DNA from: Mycoplasmatota bacterium
GTDB lineage: Bacteria > Bacillota_I > Bacilli_A > Izemoplasmatales > Izemoplasmataceae
NCBI GenBank assembly: GCA_030636545.1
Contig: DAOVWR010000040.1
Span: 1 to 10,135 of the forward strand
Direction: 5' to 3'
Length of the DNA: 10,135 nt
The position numbers were made by a program, and so were the translations under genes. A model generated the notes under the pieces. The model was not told the origin of the DNA. It did no database searches and saw nothing but the letters and a program-made list of their open reading frames with translations. Position 1 is the stretch's first letter, and every line of letters starts with the position of its first letter. Shown here in pieces: positions 6,676 to 10,135 of the stretch.

Positions 6676-7883
6676 TGAGTTTAATGCAAGAAGCTATTTT
6701 ATTAACACCAGAAATTGTAAAAAACCGACGATATTTACACCAAAATGCAGAAGTGCATAATGAATTACCAATCACTCAAAAATATGTAAAAGAACAATTA
6801 ATCGCAATGGGACTTGAGCCTATTGAAGTTTCTAAATCTAGTCTAGTTGTTAATGTTAAAGGTCCTAATCCAGGAAAAACATTTTTATTAAGAGCAGATA
6901 TGGATGCTTTACCAATGAAAGAGTTAGTTGATTTACCTTTTAAATCACAAACAGAAAATATGCATGCTTGTGGCCACGACTTACATACATCAATGTTACT
7001 AGGTGCTGCAAAAATCTTAAAAGCTCACCAAAGTGAACTAGTTGGAACAGTAAAATTAATGTTCCAACCAGCCGAAGAAACATTAAGTGGAGCAGCTGAA
7101 ATGATTGAAGGAGGAGTTTTAGAAAATCCTCAAGTTGACGCTGCAATGATGATTCATGTCTTCTCAGGAATTCCAGCACCGACCGGTCTTATCTTTTATA
7201 TGGCGGCCGGTCCTGCAAGTGCCTCAAGTGACTGGTTTGATATTCAAATCCAAGGTAAAGGTGGACATGGGGCAATGCCTAATATGGCAGTTGATCCTCT
7301 AGTTACTATGAGTAATATTCATCTAGCACTTGGTGAAATTAACGCAAGAGAAGTAGACCCAGATAAGTTCTTAGTTATTACACCATGTGTTCTCAAAGGT
7401 GGAACAGTAGGTAACGTTATTCCTGATAGTGCCTATATGCAAGGTACAATTAGAACGTTTGATAACGATGTGCGCGAGTTAGCTAAAAAGCGTGTTAAAG
7501 AAATTGCTGAAGGAATTGCTTTAACTTATCGATGCACTGCAGATGTTAAATTTTCACGGGGATGTCCTAGCCTAATAAATGATCAAGAAGTCAGAGATAG
7601 TATTGTTAAATACACAAAAGAATTAATTGGTCCTCAAGCAGTTCTAGATGCATCAATAATACCAGGAGCTGGTGGAGGAAGAATGGGTGGTAGTGAAGAC
7701 TTTGCTTTTATAAGTGAATTAGTTCCTTCAACAATGTTAGGGCTAGCTGCTAATGTTGTCCATAAAGATGGAAAAAGTTACGGGCAACATCATCCAAAAG
7801 TTCAATTTGATGAAAAGGCATTACCAGTCGGCGCAGCAGTTTACGCAAATGCTGCAATTAGTTGGCTTAAGGAACATAAATAA
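6675..7883 (+). CDS. M20D-family metallo-hydrolase (N-acyl-amino-acid / aminobenzoyl-glutamate hydrolase type)
   Basis: The 402-residue product has the full M20D layout: catalytic domain split around a dimerisation lid domain (about 185-295). Motifs are LLRADMDALPM (71-81), HACGHD with metal ligands C99 and H101, QPAEE with catalytic/ligand Glu 134-135, H161, the lid-domain GKGGHGAMPN (194-203), GGSEDFAF (338-345) and a C-terminal HHP (372-374) supplying the last metal ligand. These enzymes bind two divalent metals and cleave an amide to release an amino acid from N-acyl, N-aroyl or dipeptide-like substrates; relatives include hippurate hydrolase and AbgA/AbgB. No signal peptide is seen, so it is cytosolic, as expected if neighbours import the substrate. 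It starts at TAATG, overlapping the membrane gene; AGAGG lies at 6660-6664. The precise substrate is not readable from sequence. Confidence 0.9.
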   Translation: MSLMQEAILLTPEIVKNRRYLHQNAEVHNELPITQKYVKEQLIAMGLEPIEVSKSSLVVNVKGPNPGKTFLLRADMDALPMKELVDLPFKSQTENMHACGHDLHTSMLLGAAKILKAHQSELVGTVKLMFQPAEETLSGAAEMIEGGVLENPQVDAAMMIHVFSGIPAPTGLIFYMAAGPASASSDWFDIQIQGKGGHGAMPNMAVDPLVTMSNIHLALGEINAREVDPDKFLVITPCVLKGGTVGNVIPDSAYMQGTIRTFDNDVRELAKKRVKEIAEGIALTYRCTADVKFSRGCPSLINDQEVRDSIVKYTKELIGPQAVLDASIIPGAGGGRMGGSEDFAFISELVPSTMLGLAANVVHKDGKSYGQHHPKVQFDEKALPVGAAVYANAAISWLKEHK

Positions 7884-7885
7884 AA

Positions 7886-8500
7886 GTGTCTGAAAGAGAA
7901 ATACCTAGCCCTACTAAACAAAGAACAAGATTAAATATAATTAGGGCGAGTAAAAACTTATTTGATAAACATGGAATAGAGAATACATCAATAATGCTAA
8001 TCGCAAATGAATGTAATATTACAAGAAGAACTGTCTATGATCATTTCCAAGATAAGAGTGCAATTGTCTTCTTGATACTAGGTGATTACTTCAGTGAATT
8101 GTATACTTTAAACTATCAAGAATGTGAAAAAATGCAAGGAGTATTAAGATTAAAAAAAGTGCTACATATTGTCTTTGATAAATATTTAGATAATCCTATA
8201 ATTATGAGATTTTTGATAAATTATTATCAAATGAATCCAAATCAACTAAGTGATGAAGAGAAAATATTGAATTCTATAAGTAGTATACAAAAAGTACAAA
8301 ACTTTATTAATTTACCAGAAATAGATAATTGTAATCTAGAAAAGTATCAACATAAAGTGGAAATTGTCTTGCAATATATTTTAGGTGTTGGAATGAGGTA
8401 TTCGTTAAGAAATAGCTCGTTTCTAGGGTTTAAACATAATGTCACTAAAGAAGAATTACATACTTCATTAGATGCATTACTTACAATTTTTGATAAATAA
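7886..8500 (+). CDS. TetR/AcrR-family transcriptional regulator
   Basis: The 204-residue product has the TetR N-terminal domain: helix 1 around RTRLNIIRASKNLFDKHG (13-30), then the helix-turn-helix SIMLIANECNITRRTVYDHF (35-54) followed by DKSAIV. The remaining 145 residues form the variable, helical ligand-binding and dimerisation part. The start is GTG, 2 nt after the M20 stop codon; AAGGA at 7869-7873 inside the upstream gene is 12 nt away. This is a long but workable spacing and suggests coupled, low-level synthesis. As last gene of the operon it may control its own operon. It also sits directly upstream of an exporter whose promoter carries a TetR-like palindrome (8585-8604), so that gene is a second plausible target. 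Its ligand may be the operon's substrate or an exported compound. Confidence 0.88.
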   Translation: MSEREIPSPTKQRTRLNIIRASKNLFDKHGIENTSIMLIANECNITRRTVYDHFQDKSAIVFLILGDYFSELYTLNYQECEKMQGVLRLKKVLHIVFDKYLDNPIIMRFLINYYQMNPNQLSDEEKILNSISSIQKVQNFINLPEIDNCNLEKYQHKVEIVLQYILGVGMRYSLRNSSFLGFKHNVTKEELHTSLDALLTIFDK

Positions 8501-8504
8501 TAGT

Positions 8505-8539
8505 AAAAGGATTTGCCGATACGGTAAATCCTTTTTTTT
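8505..8539 (+). terminator. Intrinsic terminator after the TetR gene
   Basis: AAAAGGATTTGCC (8505-8517) pairs with 8523-8535 through one G-T pair, around the 5-nt loop GATAC, and runs into eight T residues (8532-8539). It separates the operon from the exporter. Confidence 0.9.
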
Positions 8540-8554
8540 ATCGAAACATTATGC

Positions 8555-8583
8555 TTGACAACAAATACTCTCTAATGTATAGT
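8555..8583 (+). promoter_or_regulatory. Strong sigma-A type promoter of the MMPL exporter
   Basis: A perfect TTGACA (8555-8560) is 17 bp from TATAGT (8578-8583). This is the best promoter match in the window. Transcription would start near 8590, inside the palindrome at 8585-8604. Confidence 0.85.
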
Positions 8584-8584
8584 A

Positions 8585-8604
8585 ATGTAAGTTACCACTA
8601 ACAT
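8585..8604. promoter_or_regulatory. Candidate TetR-family operator
   Basis: ATGTAAGT-TACC-ACTAACAT is a 20-bp imperfect palindrome with 7 of 8 arm positions paired. It begins 2 nt after the -10 box and covers the expected transcription start, a common place for a TetR-type repressor to act. ATGTA (8575-8579) and TACAT (8604-8608) add an outer symmetric pair. The nearest regulator gene ends 84 nt upstream. Binding by that protein is inferred. Confidence 0.5.
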
Positions 8605-8621
8605 ACATAAGGAGGAATTAC

Positions 8622-10082
8622 ATGTTACAGAAAATTACAGATTTAGTTATTAAATATCCAATGAAGACAATCTTCGTTGGAATCGCTATTTTTATAGCAC
8701 TACTTGCAGGGGTTACACAAGTTGAACTCAAGACAGGTAACGAAACATTAATCCAAACAGATACAACCGAATATATTGATAATTTTGAATATCAAAATGA
8801 ATTTGGTAGTGATCCAATTATCGTTTTATATGAGGGAGATGGATATGAGAATTTATTCACAGTAGAAAACATGGCATATATGAGTGAGTTAGAAGCAGAA
8901 CTTTCATATTATGATGAGATATTTACTGTTAATAGTCCTGTTTCTTTAGTTAAAGAATTTGCTGGAATGTCAGCAGAGAACTATGAAACAGCTTTACTTG
9001 AATTATCAACAGGATTAGAAGAAGTATCAGTAAATCTTCAAACAATGAGTGATTTACTTGCATCAAACGGAGAAACTGGCGATATTGATGCAACATTAAC
9101 ACAGTTAACAACCGCAATTGATTCAATGATTTTAGGACAACAAAGCTTAGGAATAGGTGTAACTAACTTGATTTCATCTTACGCTACATTTAGTACGCAA
9201 ATACTAGCTGTAACAGATAGTATTACAATAGTTATAAATGATTTAAGTACTGATCCTTTATTAAATGATGAAGTGACTACCTTAACCACCGCAAATAATC
9301 AATTAATCGCAATGGCAAATCAAATGAGTACAATCAGTACTGATTCAGCTGCTTTACCAATGATTGCCAATAATACAGTTGCAGGATTAGAAAATATAAT
9401 CTTAGGGTTAACAGGAATGATTGAAGATCAAACATTAATGGCTGCACAAATTACTATGCTATCTGACAATCTTTCAACTATTGCTACTAACCTACATTTA
9501 ATGAGTACAAATCTAGGAATGATTCATGATAATTTTAATGTATTAGTTCCATCAATTCCCACAGAACAAACAACATTAGATATGATGATTTATGATGAAA
9601 CAGGTGAAATAAGAAGCATGTTTGAATCATTCACAATCAATGAAGAACATATGATGCTTTTAATAGTTTTAGACGGAGAAGTTTCTGATGAAACTAAAGG
9701 AGCTATAATTGATACAATTAAAGAATCACTAGAAGAACAAGGGTTAACTGAAGTAACACTTGTTTCAGGGAAACCAGTATTAGACATGTCAATCAAAGAT
9801 GCTATGATGGATAGCATGCAAGTAATGATGGGACTATCAGCAATAATTATGATAGGAGTATTATTAATTGTCTTTAGAGTTAAATGGAGTTTACTGCCAC
9901 TGGGAATAATCTTAGTAGCAGTAGTAGCAACAATTGGAATTATGGGTTGGCTTAATATTGGTTTAACACTAGTTTCAATGGCTGTATTCCCAGTTCTTAT
10001 AGGACTTGGAATAGATTACGCTATTCAGTTCCAAAGTAGATACAGCGAAGAATTTGCAGGAGGTAATTATAATGAACAATGA
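8622..10082 (+). CDS. MMPL/RND-family exporter (HAE3-like), N-terminal part; frame broken at 10080
   Basis: The 486 residues correspond to the N-terminal part of a small RND/MMPL transporter. TM1 lies at about 17-33, then a large extracytoplasmic region (about 35-395), TM2 (about 399-418), TM3 (422-444) and TM4 (447-463) leading into GLGIDYAIQFQSRY (461-474), the family's G-x-D-Y motif with Asp465 in the place linked to proton coupling. The extracytoplasmic region contains a long Thr/Ser/Leu-rich helical stretch (about 120-310), probably coiled coil. Family members export lipids, hydrophobic compounds or drugs. AAGGAGG (8609-8615) precedes the ATG by 6 nt. The frame stops at TGA 10080-10082, before TM5 and TM6 of the first half, while clearly family-like sequence continues in the +1 frame. 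The gene is therefore either frameshifted, recoded or split; the product as read cannot be a complete transporter. Confidence 0.82.
   Translation: MLQKITDLVIKYPMKTIFVGIAIFIALLAGVTQVELKTGNETLIQTDTTEYIDNFEYQNEFGSDPIIVLYEGDGYENLFTVENMAYMSELEAELSYYDEIFTVNSPVSLVKEFAGMSAENYETALLELSTGLEEVSVNLQTMSDLLASNGETGDIDATLTQLTTAIDSMILGQQSLGIGVTNLISSYATFSTQILAVTDSITIVINDLSTDPLLNDEVTTLTTANNQLIAMANQMSTISTDSAALPMIANNTVAGLENIILGLTGMIEDQTLMAAQITMLSDNLSTIATNLHLMSTNLGMIHDNFNVLVPSIPTEQTTLDMMIYDETGEIRSMFESFTINEEHMMLLIVLDGEVSDETKGAIIDTIKESLEEQGLTEVTLVSGKPVLDMSIKDAMMDSMQVMMGLSAIIMIGVLLIVFRVKWSLLPLGIILVAVVATIGIMGWLNIGLTLVSMAVFPVLIGLGIDYAIQFQSRYSEEFAGGNYNEQ
10058..10063 (+). promoter_or_regulatory. Internal Shine-Dalgarno sequence before the +1-frame continuation
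   Basis: AGGAGG lies 8 nt before ATG 10072, the ideal spacing for initiation. In the upstream frame it encodes part of Ala-Gly-Gly, so it could also arise by chance from Gly codons. Confidence 0.5.
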
Positions 10083-10135
10083 CAACACATCAAAAAAAGC
10101 TATTACGTTGACAATTAAAAAACTAGCTCCTGCAA
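10072..10135 (+). CDS. Continuation of the MMPL exporter in the +1 frame, 3' end outside window
   Basis: Reading from ATG 10072 gives MNNDNTSKKAITLTIKKLAP and one more residue before the window ends. Segments of the form (E/K)-A-I-x-x-T-I-x-x-L-A-P-A follow the GLGIDYAIQF-SRY motif in intact MMPL proteins, so this is the direct continuation of the protein ending at 10082. The overlap with the upstream frame is 11 nt. It may be translated from the internal AGGAGG, joined by frameshifting, or simply be the remainder of a mutated gene. Only 64 nt are visible, so the length and intactness of the rest are unknown. Confidence 0.6.
   Translation, partial: MNNDNTSKKAITLTIKKLAPA

Noticed and set aside
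6940..7179. Minus-strand open frame inside the M20D gene
   Set aside because: It overlaps the metal-binding motifs of the real gene and reads as low-complexity Leu/Phe-rich shadow sequence.
9590..9817. Minus-strand open frame inside the exporter gene
   Set aside because: Ser-rich composition is what the complement of the exporter's codons produces; there is no independent support.
10079..10099. A7 run at 10092-10098 as a cause of the exporter frame break
   Set aside because: The upstream frame already stops at 10080, before the run, so a miscounted A in that run cannot restore one continuous frame.

Overview
This window looks like chromosome from a low-GC Gram-positive-type bacterium (Bacillota, or a Mollicutes-related lineage that keeps the standard code). 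The DNA is clearly AT-rich and Shine-Dalgarno sites are strong (AAGGAGG, AGGAGG). Trp is encoded by TGG and TGA is used as a stop, which argues against Mycoplasma or Spiroplasma. Terminators are intrinsic, and one promoter carries a near-consensus CcpA cre site. I cannot fix the genus from the sequence.

Layout, left to right. (1) 1-222 is the C-terminal end of an amidohydrolase of the SsnA/8-oxoguanine deaminase/AtzB type. (2) 283-1432 holds two overlapping flavodoxin-fold genes. The first has a four-Cys motif but no FMN-phosphate loop; the second has the loop but no Cys motif. A terminator follows. (3) 1639-3723 is a stand-alone EF-G paralogue of the EF-G2 type with altered switch motifs. 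(4) A hairpin shared between convergent genes separates it from a minus-strand TSUP (TauE/SafE) permease at 3780-4538. (5) mscL, divergent from the permease, lies at 4679-5071 with its own terminator. (6) 5229-8500 is a tight four-gene operon: a DUF5058-type membrane protein, a second six-helix membrane protein of about the same length, an M20D metallo-aminoacylase/carboxypeptidase, and a TetR-family regulator. (7) After a terminator, an MMPL/RND-type exporter starts at 8622 behind a strong promoter with a candidate operator. Its frame is broken at 10080, and the missing continuation resumes in the +1 frame behind an internal Shine-Dalgarno site.

The best candidate for an undescribed system is the 5229-8500 operon. 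Two small, equal-sized membrane proteins of unknown function are coupled by 7-nt and -1-nt junctions to an intracellular amide hydrolase, under a promoter whose -35 box overlaps a cre site. My reading (inference) is a two-subunit importer for an N-acylated amino acid or peptide-like substrate, feeding a cytosolic hydrolase and subject to carbon catabolite control. This is analogous in logic to AbgT with AbgA/AbgB but uses an unrelated membrane component. The TetR protein may control this operon, the adjacent exporter, or both.
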